Origin: Wyeomyia smithii
Lineage: Eukaryota > Arthropoda > Insecta > Diptera > Culicidae
Length of the DNA stretch: 64,000 nt
Direction of reading: 5' to 3'
Assembly: GCF_029784165.1 (NCBI RefSeq)
Contig: NC_073696.1
Span: 80,598,220-80,662,219 of the forward strand
Of the stretch, positions 45,101 to 48,088 are shown piece by piece. The position numbers and the translations under genes were made by a program. Each line of letters opens with the position of its first letter. Positions within the stretch are counted from its first letter, which is position 1. The notes beneath the pieces were generated by a model, which did not search any database, was not told the origin of the DNA, and saw only the letters and a list, made by a program, of their open reading frames with translations.

Positions 45101-48088
45101 TTATGTTATGTTATGTTATGTTATGTTATGTTATGTTATGTTATGTTATGTTATGTTATGTTATGTTATGTTATGTTGCCTTAAAGATGCCTTAGTGCCA
45201 CACGCACGAACTTTTCTGGGCACGTCATGTACACTAAGCAACAACAGCAGATTCAAGCATCGAACAGAGAGAGATTCGTAGCCGCAAGGTTACAAAGCCC
45301 GCTTTGATAAGCGAGTGGTCGTGGATTCGAATCTTAGTAGAATCAGGCCATTTGGTTGTCAAAGGACTTCAACATGGGTTAATTCTAAGGCTCGCCACTA
45401 CATACCCTTGCTTCAAACTGATTTCTTTAGTACCCTTGCTGACTTTCATTCTAACAAGAAAGTCCCTCTTATAATAAAACTGTTCTGAGTAACGTATAAT
45501 AGTTCTCTTCATGGAATAGTTATTATGACGCGGCCTTGGCTGGAGGAACGAGGTTTCGATAAGACTCCTTTCTCTTGACAAAAATATAAGTCCTACTTAT
45601 AATACACCTGACCAGAGGTGAAGCATTGAGTGCCTCTTCAGGGAATTGTGATTGTGACGCGGAGGAACGAGGTTCGATAAGACTCCTTCCTCTTGACAAA
45701 ATTAGTCCTTCTTATAATAAAACTGATTTCAGAAATATTCACCCTCTACAGGGAATTGTAATTGGCGATATTGGCACGAGGAACGAGATTTCGATAAGAC
45801 TTCTTCCTCTTGACATAATAAGTACCTCTTGGAATAAACCTGGCCAGAGAGGAACGTTAGGTGTACCCTCAGTTCAGGGAATTGTAATTTGGCGATATTG
45901 GTAGGATAGAAAAGAGGCTCGGTATAGTAGAGCAGTAAGCTTGAAACGAAGGGGTAAACTCTCACACACAAGCACGGATATAAATAAAAAAAAGCATATC
46001 CTTCACTTCAATAGTGATACTGCCAATAATATAAAATGCGGAGTACAGAAAACACCTGGGCAAAATCACAATAGATCAAAATGTCTCTGGTCGCAGTGAT
46101 GAGTCCACACAGAGGAAAAAAAAGCATCGAACGTACCATGGCGCAGTACAAAGATTTCATGCGCACTAGATCTCAGAGACCATCGACAATTGAAGATGAT
46201 TCACAGTTGAATATTGGCTCTAGAGATGACATGCTTGTAGTGTATCCGGGAAGTAAGCTGGCTATCCAAAATCACAGGTTCAACATCAAGATCTCTAACT
46301 TGGTACACGCGCTGGGGTCCTTGCCGAGGCAGGCTGTATGGAAAGCTGATTGACTGTAGCCTTCTACTGAAGGTGATGACGTTACATTTATCTACGCACA
46401 GATTTCGGTTGCTCCAATCATCGAAGACATCAAGCAACTTTTATAGTTCCAGGCTGTCATCAAGGTAGGCTATAGTTATGAAAACTTTCACAACTTCCGC
46501 AGAAAGGAGCCTTGTACATCGCGGTAATATAGCAGTAACGTCGTTGATAAAAAGTGAGAACAAAAATGAGCCCAGATTGCTTCCTTGCGGCACTCCAGAA
46601 GAAGTAGTGAATGGCTATAGTGTTAATAAGGTGAATGTTTCACCTATTTTGGAAACTATTGCGTCTTCTTATCTTCAAAAAACGAAATTTTAACGCTTGT
46701 GTCTGACGTTGAATTTAAGTATCAAATTGGCCATAGGAGCGAATGTTGCTTGCTGGCCGAGCTAATGAAAAATTTCAACCGTCTTATTCAGTATTTGACT
46801 GAAAAAAAAACACATTTTTACCTACGACACCAAGCCTTTCAAAACTGTCTTAAAGAATCTCACCAACGATCAAACCATTGATGAGATCAAAATTACTTTG
46901 ACAGTCCTTTCCTGAACTCTTCTTATAGAACAAAACTCACGAGGCGAATCCATTCATAAATTTTATATTTCTCCAGTGAATTTTTCAGTACATTTTATCT
47001 GCAATGAGGTTGACAATTTAAATTTTTTTTGGAAAAAGCGAAAAAAATTATACGGAACTTAAAAGTATATCACTGGATGCAATATTTTCCAACGATATTA
47101 TGGCTCATAATTTTGTCACATAGATCTAAAATGTTTAATTTGTTGAAATCCGTCCCACGAAAGGCACAGTCCAGTGAAAAGAAACAAAAATCTTCGCAGT
47201 GCCAATTGTAAAGGGAACCAAGTTATTGTTAAGGCGATGTAAATAAAATCCAATTTCCAAATCTTCTTCTTATACTCCTCACCCGATTGTTCCGCCTCTG
47301 ATTTCTAGTTCTGTTCGAAGCAGGGTTAGGTACCAAAAATTTATTATTTACAGTGAAAAATTATCCAGCAGAAATTATTATGCTGTAAAGTTATTCTAAG
47401 AAATGAATTGTTTATTTCAGCAAATAATAAACGAATAATTATTGCTTGGAATAAGTTGTTTGAACAGCAAAATACTACGAATATAGTCTTTATCTAATCC
47501 CGAGGAACAGCGTTCCTCGCAACATTTCCCTTCAGCCGAGTAGCAACGAAATTAAACCCATCACACAATATTAGGAAAATACTAACTTCCACCAGCTTCG
47601 GAACACAAATTAATTTCAAGGTCATTTACTTACAATGTCACATCAATTATACAGTGAGAGATTTATAAGCTCCAACATTTACCGTTAACAACAGTAAATC
47701 ACTGTTTTAATCAAATTAGTTCCCGTCATTCCTGGCCCCGAAATCAATCACGTCTGTCACGAAATATAACGAAACCCCGAAATAGCCCTCCATCGTCATC
47801 AACCCCATGTACAAGCCCCAACTCAAGCTTGACTCCCTGCTTCCTTTTTTCCACAGGTCAACCGACTACAAAGGAGACTCAAACTTCAACGCATTGTTTA
47901 CGCCGCTCACCTTTCTAGTGACATATTTCAACTCGGGCGTCAACCCATTGCTGTACGCCTTCCTGAGCCGGAACTTCCGGAAAGGGATGCGGGAGCTACT
48001 GTTGTGCTCGTTGAAAAAGAACAAAAACCACTCACTGAACCAGCGAATCCCGATGCACGTGAGTACTACAGGTGTTATTCCTTTCTAG
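1..48088 (+). CDS. TrissinR: Trissin receptor gene (peptide GPCR), spliced, 5' end outside window
   Basis: Class A G-protein-coupled receptor of the plasma membrane. In Drosophila its ligand is trissin, a small cysteine-rich neuropeptide. Seven exons with consensus GT-AG sites and compatible phases join into 395 codons. Landmarks in order (numbering of the visible part): TM1 with G35-N36, TM2 with LAVAD (60-64), C91 before TM3, ERY (115-117), TM4 with W143 and P152, C173 in the second extracellular loop, TM5 with P197, a basic third loop containing SSKYEKRSVGVTESQ and SHSSNNVLRARRG, TM6 with CNLPFH (P318), NPLLY (357-361) and a basic helix 8 ending in C378. The identification rests on my recollection of the Drosophila protein, especially the third-loop and TM6-TM7 signatures. 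The start codon and N-terminus lie left of base 1. A spliced C-terminal tail exon may lie beyond 48058. Introns 1, 3 and 6 are 15.3, 20.2 and 9.7 kb and full of transposons. Confidence 0.82.
286..312. repeat. Single end of a TA-flanked MITE family
   Basis: CACTAAGGTCGCTTTTTACG, preceded by TA, matches the terminal repeat of the complete element at 56528-56719 with two differences. I saw no matching right end nearby, so this is a solo or truncated end. Confidence 0.4.
313..954. other. Intron 1 sequence without recognisable features
   Basis: AT-rich intronic DNA. No coding frame with family resemblance and no terminal-repeat pair was noticed. Confidence 0.5.
955..1378. repeat. Diverged tandem/dispersed repeat with 'CAATATGGGTA' motif
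   Basis: Variants of ATACCACTCAATATGGGTA occur near 965, 1090 and 1305, accompanied by recurring phrases such as CCCCAGATGCC and GAGATGA. Units are roughly 100-200 bases, too diverged for a simple period. The GC content is higher than the flanks. The open frames across it are by-products of the repeat. Confidence 0.55.
1532..1679. mobile_element. piggyBac-type MITE with TTAA duplication
   Basis: TTAA at 1532-1535 and 1676-1679 bracket a 140-base element. It starts CCCTCTAGTGCCCA and ends with the inverse TGGGTACTAGAGGG (13 of 14 match). A hairpin, GCCGCCTTTAGGCGGC, lies just inside the left end. TTAA target sites with CCC ends are the hallmark of the piggyBac superfamily. It has no coding capacity. 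Confidence 0.75.
1680..3882. other. Intron 1 sequence; one small tandem duplication
   Basis: AT-rich with no supported gene. A 27-base unit around GATTTCAACAGTTTATAAT is duplicated in tandem at 2821-2873 with small differences. The short open frames here show no family signature. Confidence 0.5.
3885..4605 (-). pseudogene. Decayed Tc1-like transposase
   Basis: Read on the minus strand, about 4600-4420 gives AVALKKPWLFAKKYQK followed by a stop and then MKVMLFGSDG, matching the middle of Tc1 transposases (VALKKP, NLFGSDG). About 4190-4030 gives QQDEDPKHTSKLV, a stop, then MEWPTQTPDLAPKEYLCIIL, the QDNDPKHTS and WPxQSPDLNPIEN block around the last catalytic residues. The expected final N-P-I-E reads A-P-K-E. 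Between the halves (4308-4424) lies an inverted pair around CTGATGGTAT and CAAGAAAAT, suggesting a rearrangement or small insertion. Multiple stops mean it is dead, and terminal repeats were not found. Confidence 0.75.
4935..5230. repeat. Repeat copy starting with palindrome GACGTAGGACTACGTC (copy 1)
   Basis: It begins with TTTTTGACGTAGGACTACGTC-type sequence and aligns over roughly 290 bases with 9541-9835, sharing phrases such as GATAAAATG, ACAATTGTT and TTCCAAGGTC. No coding capacity. The element class is unknown to me. Confidence 0.5.
5568..5760. repeat. Imperfect tandem duplication of about 113 bases
   Basis: The segment from CAGCGGAGAGCAAATTTTAT through a GCGTTCTGT-type end (5569-5646) recurs at 5683-5758 with indels and substitutions. 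It lies in a GC-richer block (5390-5770). The overlapping short open frames have no recognisable family and I do not call them genes. Confidence 0.5.
5771..6263. other. Very A/T-rich intron sequence
   Basis: Runs of A and T dominate. No gene, terminal repeat or RNA signal was noticed. Confidence 0.5.
6264..7752 (-). pseudogene. Broken transposase-like gene of an invertebrate repeat family
   Basis: Minus-strand frames at 7752-7261, about 7260-6898 and 6897-6264 read as one protein interrupted by frameshifts and stops. Visible parts are an N-terminal low-complexity region, SVVPKSWNQQKVTEKFETTK, DVRLGHGLPLEVKNEV, MPGQRDYVSVRKDGKRQHV, LKPKLCKLLGSSGSHNICVC and, at the truncated end, EVLIVCDFSELF. 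I remember this order (VSRMMPGKKDYVSV, LRPKHCVLAGSSGTHSVCVC, LLxDFSENY) from large repeated families of uncharacterised invertebrate proteins that look like transposases. The C-terminal half after the first aspartate block is missing. The family name is not certain, but the pseudogene status is clear. Confidence 0.6.
7829..7960 (+). repeat. 3' half of a tRNA-headed SINE (family of 56964-57255)
   Basis: CCGGTCCGTTAATCAACGG, the phrase CACCTCCCCGGGT and CGGTGATTG are shared in order with 57141-57240. The 5' tRNA-like head is absent, so this is 5'-truncated. It ends in an AT-rich microsatellite-like tail. Confidence 0.65.
7961..9540. other. Intron 1 sequence; palindromic site near 8.4 kb
   Basis: AT-rich with no supported gene. 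The 86-codon minus-strand frame at 9061-8801 has no recognisable family. The only structured spot is the palindromic pair at 8391-8458, listed separately. Confidence 0.45.
8391..8458. promoter_or_regulatory. Repeated palindrome resembling an RFX X-box (candidate)
   Basis: GGTTACCTAGGTAACC at 8399-8414 is a perfect 16-base palindrome. A related copy, GGATAACTAGGTAACC, follows 42 bases downstream, each preceded by CTGCAGTG or CTACAGCG. The half-sites resemble GTTRCC/GGYAAC of RFX-type X-boxes. Function is inference; it could equally be part of a mobile element. Confidence 0.25.
9541..9835. repeat. Repeat copy starting with palindrome GACGTAGGACTACGTC (copy 2)
   Basis: Diverged second copy of the repeat at 4935-5230, in the same orientation, with the initial palindrome identical and the rest only partly conserved. 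Confidence 0.5.
9836..11431. other. Intron 1 sequence without recognisable features
   Basis: No supported gene. An 86-codon frame at 9960-10220 and a few minus-strand frames show no family signature. GATGTCTTGAAGG occurs twice (about 9955 and 10059), with no further shared sequence seen. Confidence 0.4.
11432..11480. repeat. Perfect 17-base hairpin
   Basis: GTTCGATTTTGGCAACA at 11432-11448 is the exact reverse complement of 11464-11480, with a 15-base loop. The sequence type resembles ends of pogo-like elements, but no second end was found. Confidence 0.55.
11768..11835 (+). repeat. Repeat end shared with 23700-23765
   Basis: GTCAACTATGCGGTCGTGTC followed by TTGG-TACCACC matches, in reverse complement, the sequence at about 23715-23760. 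It contains the CCTACGTC half of the palindrome seen at 4935 and 9545, so it may be the end of the same or a related element. Confidence 0.4.
11836..12879. other. Intron 1 sequence without recognisable features
   Basis: AT-rich with no gene or paired terminal repeats noticed. The overlapping 71- and 61-codon frames at 11770-12034 lack family resemblance. Confidence 0.4.
12880..13710 (-). repeat. SINE-headed composite repeat, copy 3 (interrupted)
   Basis: On the minus strand, 13705-13520 shows the CATGGGTTTATTCTCAGGCT and GGGAATTGTAATTGGCGATA blocks. After unrelated sequence (about 13000-13500), 12985-12885 shows the GTGCGGAATACAGAAAACAC block. Both match the copies at 41512 and 45271. The tRNA-like head is missing, and the middle is interrupted by about 500 bases of other DNA. 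Confidence 0.6.
13711..15448. other. End of intron 1
   Basis: No supported gene. AT-rich, ending in the pyrimidine-rich tract and CAG acceptor of the TM1-TM2 exon. Open frames here are short and lack family signatures. Confidence 0.5.
15449..15593 (+). CDS. TrissinR: TrissinR exon: end of TM1, loop 1 and TM2
   Basis: The acceptor TTTCACAG ends at 15448 and the donor AAG|GTAAGT begins at 15594. The exon encodes NLLVILVV, the basic first intracellular loop SRRLRSIT and TM2 with NFFLANLAVAD (conserved N and D). It is 145 bases, entered after one base of a codon and left after two. Intron 2 is 1,177 bases. Confidence 0.93.
15594..16770 (+). other. TrissinR intron 2
   Basis: 1,177 bases with GT-AG ends. 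No transposon or nested gene was noticed. Confidence 0.8.
16771..16930 (+). CDS. TrissinR: TrissinR exon: TM3 with ERY motif
   Basis: The acceptor CTCCCAG ends at 16770 and the donor CGG|GTAAGT begins at 16931. The exon encodes WVFGDFLCKMY (disulfide cysteine before TM3), the TM3 core YTASIFILVVICMERYFAI with the G-protein-coupling E-R-Y triad, and the second intracellular loop. It exits in phase 0 into a 20,222-base intron. Confidence 0.95.
16931..17754 (+). other. Start of TrissinR intron 3
   Basis: Apparently single-copy sequence. The part at about 17040-17400 is GC-richer than most of the intron and holds no open frame of note. Confidence 0.5.
17755..17986. mobile_element. TA-flanked MITE with CACACTTA ends
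   Basis: TA at 17753-54 and 17987-88 bracket 232 bases. The left end CACACTTAATTTATCTCGGC pairs with the inverse right end CACACTTAGATTTTATTGCC, and similarity extends through CCAACAGCTGAT on both sides (arms near 50 bases). TA duplication fits a Tc1/mariner-type source. Non-coding. Confidence 0.75.
18616..18917. mobile_element. TA-flanked MITE with CACAGTA ends
   Basis: TA at 18614-15 and 18918-19 flank 302 bases. The left end is CACAGTACCAAAAAATGAAA and the inverse right end is CACAGTAAAAAAAATTTACA. The interior is AT-rich with repeated ACATGCAAATTCAC/GCATGTGAATAT motifs. Non-coding. Confidence 0.7.
19405..20402 (-). pseudogene. Decayed ITmD37E/Tc1-like transposase, interrupted by a SINE
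   Basis: Minus-strand reading in shifting frames gives TLDRKVGATGQTMKKYLANM, MAMTQ-type AMTQWKWLNKMVKSIFLANR, DVMVVVDAGLTLEDN, then GTSYFTCLTKEVSSKVKF and, after a deletion, SFWANQKRKIY. These match mosquito ITmD37E-like transposases as I remember them, including the VMVVVD block around the first catalytic aspartate. The segment between KFIS and the final PxxRPIENFWANLKRK block is missing. The N-terminal part (20402-20251) is separated from the rest by a SINE at 20009-20233. Numerous stops mean it is inactive. Confidence 0.65.
20009..20233 (-). mobile_element. tRNA-derived SINE nested in the transposase remnant
   Basis: Minus-strand head GGTCCCCGTGGTTCTGTGGT, AAGCGATGTCGGTCGGCTAG, ending in a T-rich tail. 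It is flanked by 17-base duplications CCAAGATGTTGTARATA at 19992-20008 and 20234-20250 (one mismatch), the target site in the transposase. A truncated relative lies at 43053-43117. Confidence 0.8.
20403..23282. other. Intron 3 sequence; small inverted repeat near 21.5 kb
   Basis: AT-rich with no supported gene. GTGCTGCCATCT (about 21451) recurs inverted as AGATGGCAGCAC (about 21543), with CTAG next to each. This may be the arms of a small element. The short open frames here are without family signature. Confidence 0.4.
23283..23662. mobile_element. Probable MITE with 40-base inverted ends
   Basis: CGTCAGTTGAATTCAATACT, then GGCACAACTC at the left, pairs with the inverse CGTCAGTTGAATTCTGTACT, then GGCACCACTC at the right. 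The element is about 380 bases and non-coding. I could not fix a target duplication. Confidence 0.6.
23663..24775. other. Intron 3 sequence with one repeat end
   Basis: 23700-23765 is the reverse complement of the repeat end at 11768-11835. There is a long A-run at 23765-23783. Nothing else was recognised. Confidence 0.4.
24776..25592. mobile_element. Foldback-type element with four copies of one terminal motif
   Basis: TGAGCCGTTGAGAGCAAAAG begins at 24776 and its inverse closes at 25592, with match over about 36 bases. Inside, GTTGAGAGTAAAAGTGGTAC at 25030 and its inverse near 25400 bound two inverted arms of about 180 bases (25030-25210 against 25230-25420). The arms share CATAGAACATTCATGTCTTC-, CAAGTGATTGAGTACT- and GTGGCGCTAGTGT-type sequence. 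This looks like a foldback element, or one copy inserted in another. Non-coding. Confidence 0.7.
25593..27347. other. Intron 3 sequence upstream of the LINE insertion
   Basis: No supported gene. The 131-codon minus-strand frame at 26759-26364 has no recognisable family. A GGGGAATTGGGGCAAAACCG-type stretch at 25627 looks like a transposon end, but its partner is weak. 27334-27347 is the left target duplication of the LINE. Confidence 0.4.
27590..30250 (-). CDS. LINE ORF2, endonuclease and reverse transcriptase
   Basis: 886-residue enzyme that nicks target DNA and reverse transcribes the element. Residues 1-225 form an APE-like endonuclease: NWN (11-13), E40 in TETF, GDFN (142-145) and SDH (214-216) are present. 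Residues about 455-740 form the RT: RPISLLSS, GFRHGHSTTHQLL, LDIEKAFDSVWH (D584), GVPQGSVLGPVLYNIF and FCDDTSI (D673, D674). The active box reads C-D-D where many relatives have A-D-D. There is no RNase H domain, as usual for Jockey. It starts at an ATG overlapping the end of ORF1, implying reinitiation or coupled translation. No internal stop. Confidence 0.92.
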   Translation of the reverse strand: MILNKTIKILNWNARSLKANENELFNFLTVNNVHIAIITETFLKPNIKLKYDPNYVVHRYDRIQGSGGGVAIIIHRRIKHRALPHLETKVIETLGIEVQTELGILFIAAAYLPFQCTRELKNYFKGDLQKLTRNRSKFFIIGDFNAKHRSWNNSQSNSNGKILFNDCSSGYYSILSPNSPTCFSSVRNPSTIDLVLTDQSHVCSDLITHADFDSDHLPITFSLSHKSVLNPMSSVFNYNKANWERYKTHIERNFNNELDLQNEVNIDSALEALKCAIVDARNYSVPKAQVKFDSSIIDENLQLLIRLKNVRRRQYQRSRDPVFKTIYKDLQKEIKHRFTLLRNQNFETKVEKLKPYSKPFWKLSKILKKPSKPIPVLKDGERFLVSNEQKAQRLAQQFESVHNSNLNFVSPIENEVTRQFDLISSQNFLPAEIIETNLNEIKSIIKNFKNMKAPGDDGIFNILIKHLPESTMEFLVKIFNCCFKIAYFPKLWKNAKITPILKPDKNPAEVSSYRPISLLSSISKLFERIILNRMMSHINENSIFANEQFGFRHGHSTTHQLLRVTNMIRANKSEGYSTGAALLDIEKAFDSVWHKGLIAKLQTFNFPIFLIKILKNYLTDRTLQVVYQNSKSDRFPVRAGVPQGSVLGPVLYNIFTSDLPDLPPGCTKSLFCDDTSISVKGKSLRVICSRLQKSLDIFSSYLQKWKISPNASKTQMIIFPHKPRASFLKPNNSHVVKMNGVILSWSDKVKYLGLIDDKKLIFKEHIESIQAKCIKYTRCLYPLINRNSKLCLKNKLLIYKQIFRPAMLYAVPIWSSCCSTRKKTLQRIQNKILKMILKRPPWFGSLELHRLTGVEPLEAMSNKIINNFRQKSLQSSIATISSLYSQ
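30237..31559 (-). CDS. LINE ORF1, gag-like RNA-binding protein
   Basis: Nucleic-acid-binding protein of the retrotransposon particle. I choose the ATG at 31559 (MAGRKKKPRIAAGRKREASL, 440 codons) because its start is highly basic and typical. The frame is open to an upstream ATG at 31601. From this start, residues 86-200 hold the conserved block SDVKVTYQIGRRGECRLLDD, and three zinc knuckles follow: C231-x2-C-x4-H-x4-C, C250-x2-C-x4-H-x4-C and a third beginning at C273 (CANCNGNH). The C-terminal part is Ser/Thr/Pro-rich. The stop overlaps the ORF2 start by 14 bases in another frame. Confidence 0.88.
   Translation of the reverse strand: MAGRKKKPRIAAGRKREASLSDTSSVCSDNPFDILPEQEAGEMEVINNETIQNIKSLKKEKVPPIVVTISSEFNIFKKELSTFVSDVKVTYQIGRRGECRLLDDSVKGRDRLVQYLTDKMYKFFTYGTKNVKPFKVVLKGLTNDQTVDEIKLTLTELLGIAPTQVILMKQKSRGENSQRTGISLVNYLIHFNRNEVNNLKFFEKAHALYNVRVKWEIYRKYGGGEKHITQCRTCQRYGHGSKFCNMNQKCLNCGDSSHKKDTCPVKESKHFRCANCNGNHMSNFYQCPVRLAIVKARQGKQNSISQLKPTSKQNSPSVPVTHSLPTPLHTRLTYAQVTGSSNIIPPSVGSSKITVNMGKQNTLENNCTPITPANIATENIFSNVNCLGPITAGKLSFRQQAMFDLMNAMLQAKSMFEAIQIGTNFTIKIVSNLKFSNDFK
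31776..32664. other. Intron 3 sequence after the LINE
   Basis: Continues the pre-insertion intron. No gene or repeat was recognised. Confidence 0.5.
32665..32772. mobile_element. 108-base palindromic MITE
   Basis: GCAGGTATTAGACGAAGCAA then ATATTTGCT pairs with the inverse right end GCAGGTATTAGACTACGCAA then ACATTTGCT, arms of about 29 bases with few mismatches. Short AT-rich centre. Target duplication not resolved. Confidence 0.65.
32773..34549. other. Intron 3 sequence before the satellite
   Basis: No supported gene. A short GACGA-rich run lies near 33787. The rest is AT-rich and apparently single copy. Confidence 0.45.
34550..36765. repeat. GACTTTA-type satellite, about 2.2 kb
   Basis: Degenerate seven-base unit GACTTTA repeated some 300 times, with G/C and A/T variants (GACTTCA, GACTTAA, GATTTTA). 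A longer pattern is superimposed: blocks with AATTATGATCTTGAACTTTA or its variant recur near 34831, 35328, 35791 and 36091, and CAGCATTTAGACTTTAGAC blocks recur near them. So there is higher-order structure with spacing near 500, 460 and 300. Frequent stops and no coding capacity. Confidence 0.9.
36766..37152 (+). other. End of TrissinR intron 3
   Basis: Apparently single-copy sequence leading into the TTTCACAG acceptor. Some pyrimidine-rich stretches. No other feature. Confidence 0.5.
37153..37350 (+). CDS. TrissinR: TrissinR exon: TM4, extracellular loop 2 and TM5
   Basis: The acceptor TTTCACAG ends at 37152 and the donor ATG|GTAAGT begins at 37351. Sixty-six codons encode TM4 (VAVWITSAVYSVP), an acidic second extracellular loop with the conserved C173, and TM5 (INFALLYLLPLLLMM). 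The ATG at 37054 upstream belongs to intron sequence. Confidence 0.94.
37443..37604 (+). CDS. TrissinR: TrissinR exon: TM5 end and third intracellular loop
   Basis: The acceptor ends at 37442 after a 92-base intron, and the donor CCAG|GTCAGT begins at 37605. Fifty-four codons begin VLYSRIAIALWKSSRG (conserved Y at the base of TM5) and continue into a Ser/Thr- and Lys/Arg-rich loop with SSKYEKRSVGVTESQ, a segment I remember as nearly shared with Drosophila TrissinR. Confidence 0.92.
37898..38112 (+). CDS. TrissinR: TrissinR exon: third loop end and TM6
   Basis: The acceptor TTTGCACAG ends at 37897 and the donor TG|GTAAGT begins at 38113. The exon encodes VSVESDKVVV, the marker SHSSNNVLRARRG and TM6 (MLMVVVLTFALCNLPFHARK), where CNLP takes the place of the usual CWLP. 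The closing W codon is split TG|G with the next exon. Intron 6 is 9,744 bases. Confidence 0.93.
38203..39050. mobile_element. hAT-type non-autonomous element with perfect 8-bp duplication
   Basis: CAGTGGTGGGCACC at the left is the exact inverse of GGTGCCCACCACTG at the right. ACACTTAG occurs directly outside both ends (38195-38202 and 39051-39058). Dozens of TTAGCGA/TCGCTAA motifs crowd both subterminal regions, as expected for hAT transposase binding sites. 848 bases, no transposase frame. Confidence 0.88.
39059..41511. other. Intron 6 sequence; GC-richer block 39.8-40.3 kb
   Basis: No supported gene. Minus-strand frames of 116 and 88 codons overlap at 40093-39743 in a GC-richer patch (about 39870-40300), without family resemblance. 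Otherwise AT-rich. Confidence 0.4.
41512..41980 (+). repeat. SINE-headed composite repeat, copy 1 (Feilai-like head)
   Basis: It begins GGGGAGCTCCGTAGCCGCAA, with a tRNA-like B box GGGTTCGAATCTTAG near 41570, then TTTATTCCCAGGCTCCCC, CAGGGAATTGTAACTAGGCG and GTGCGGAATACAGAAAACAC, ending CAGTGATGAGTCCACAC. The head resembles the Aedes SINE Feilai as I remember it. It is not a functional tRNA gene. Confidence 0.7.
41981..43052. other. Intron 6 sequence with unsupported minus-strand frames
   Basis: Minus-strand frames of 143, 94 and 101 codons at 42295-41864, 42607-42323 and 42939-42634 show no family resemblance, and the first overlaps the repeat. I do not call genes here. Confidence 0.4.
43053..43117 (-). 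repeat. Truncated SINE head (family of 20009-20233)
   Basis: Minus-strand GGTCCCCGTGGCTCTGTGGT, TAGCGATGTCGTTCGGCTAG matches the tRNA-like head of the nested SINE. The body is missing. Confidence 0.6.
43118..44019. other. Intron 6 sequence without recognisable features
   Basis: AT-rich. GAGCCGTTGAAAACAAATAT near 43751 weakly resembles the outer end of the foldback element at 24776 and could be the far end of the copy that continues at 44020. Confidence 0.35.
44020..44282. repeat. Half copy of the 25-kb foldback element
   Basis: In reverse complement it follows 25210-25000: ACACTAGCGCCACGAAGTAA, TACTCAATCACTTGGACAAC, TGAAGACATGAATGTTCTAT, GGACATGTACCACTTTTGCT, then CGTTTTCTGGTTGTCATTAT and CCATAGAAC. 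The match stops where the (TATGT)n array begins. Confidence 0.7.
44283..45177. repeat. (TATGT)n microsatellite, about 179 units
   Basis: Pentanucleotide array of 895 bases with only three interruptions: T at 44630, A at 44846 and C at 44914. The unit contains no stop on the + strand in any frame, so it gives three long artificial frames of repeating MLCYV. On the minus strand every frame is closed by TAA. Confidence 0.97.
45271..46119 (+). repeat. SINE-headed composite repeat, copy 2 (expanded)
   Basis: Same family as 41512-41980: GTAGCCGCAAGGTTACAAAG head, B-box-like GGATTCGAATCTTAG, then an interior with the GAACGAGGTTTCGATAAGAC block repeated three times (about 45547, 45667, 45781), and the GTGCGGAGTACAGAAAACAC-type end at about 46040. 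Nearly twice the length of copy 1 because of the internal tandem units. Confidence 0.7.
46120..46630 (-). pseudogene. CR1-like LINE reverse transcriptase fragment
   Basis: The minus strand reads GVPQGSNLGSFLFSLFINDV, a damaged active box (YLDDS where a YADD-type box is expected), then LLDVFDDWSNRNL, CNVITF, VYQVRDL and LDSQLTSRIHYKHVISRANI, then KSLYCAMVRSM. This is the order of RT motifs 4 to 7 and thumb in CR1/T1-type LINEs. Frameshifts and stops are present, and both flanking parts are missing. Confidence 0.65.
46690..47290 (+). pseudogene. Decayed Juan-like ORF1 remnant
   Basis: Shifting + frames give VSDVEFKYQIGHRSECCLLA, NRLIQYLTEK, LTNDQTIDEIKITLT, ISPVNFSVHF, CNEVDNLNFF and traces of the zinc-knuckle region. 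These parallel the ORF1 of the intact LINE at 30237-31559 block by block (SDVKVTYQIGRRGECRLLDD, LTNDQTVDEIKLTLTELL, NEVNNLKFF). Older, in the opposite orientation, with many lesions. ORF2 is absent. Confidence 0.75.
47857..48058 (+). CDS. TrissinR: TrissinR exon: TM7, NPxxY and helix 8
   Basis: The acceptor TTTTCCACAG ends at 47856. The exon encodes STDYKGDSNFNALFTP, TM7 with FNSGVNPLLYAF and helix 8 RNFRKGMRELLLC. At 48059 a good donor, CAC|GTGAGT, falls in phase 0. Without splicing, the frame continues ten codons to TAG at 48086-48088. The Drosophila protein has a longer tail, so I favour splicing to an exon I could not find. The read-through form would give a short tail. Confidence 0.9.

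Noticed and set aside
44191..45281. Long + strand frames encoding repeating MLCYV
   Set aside because: They are artefacts of the (TATGT)n array, which has no stop on the + strand in any of the three frames.
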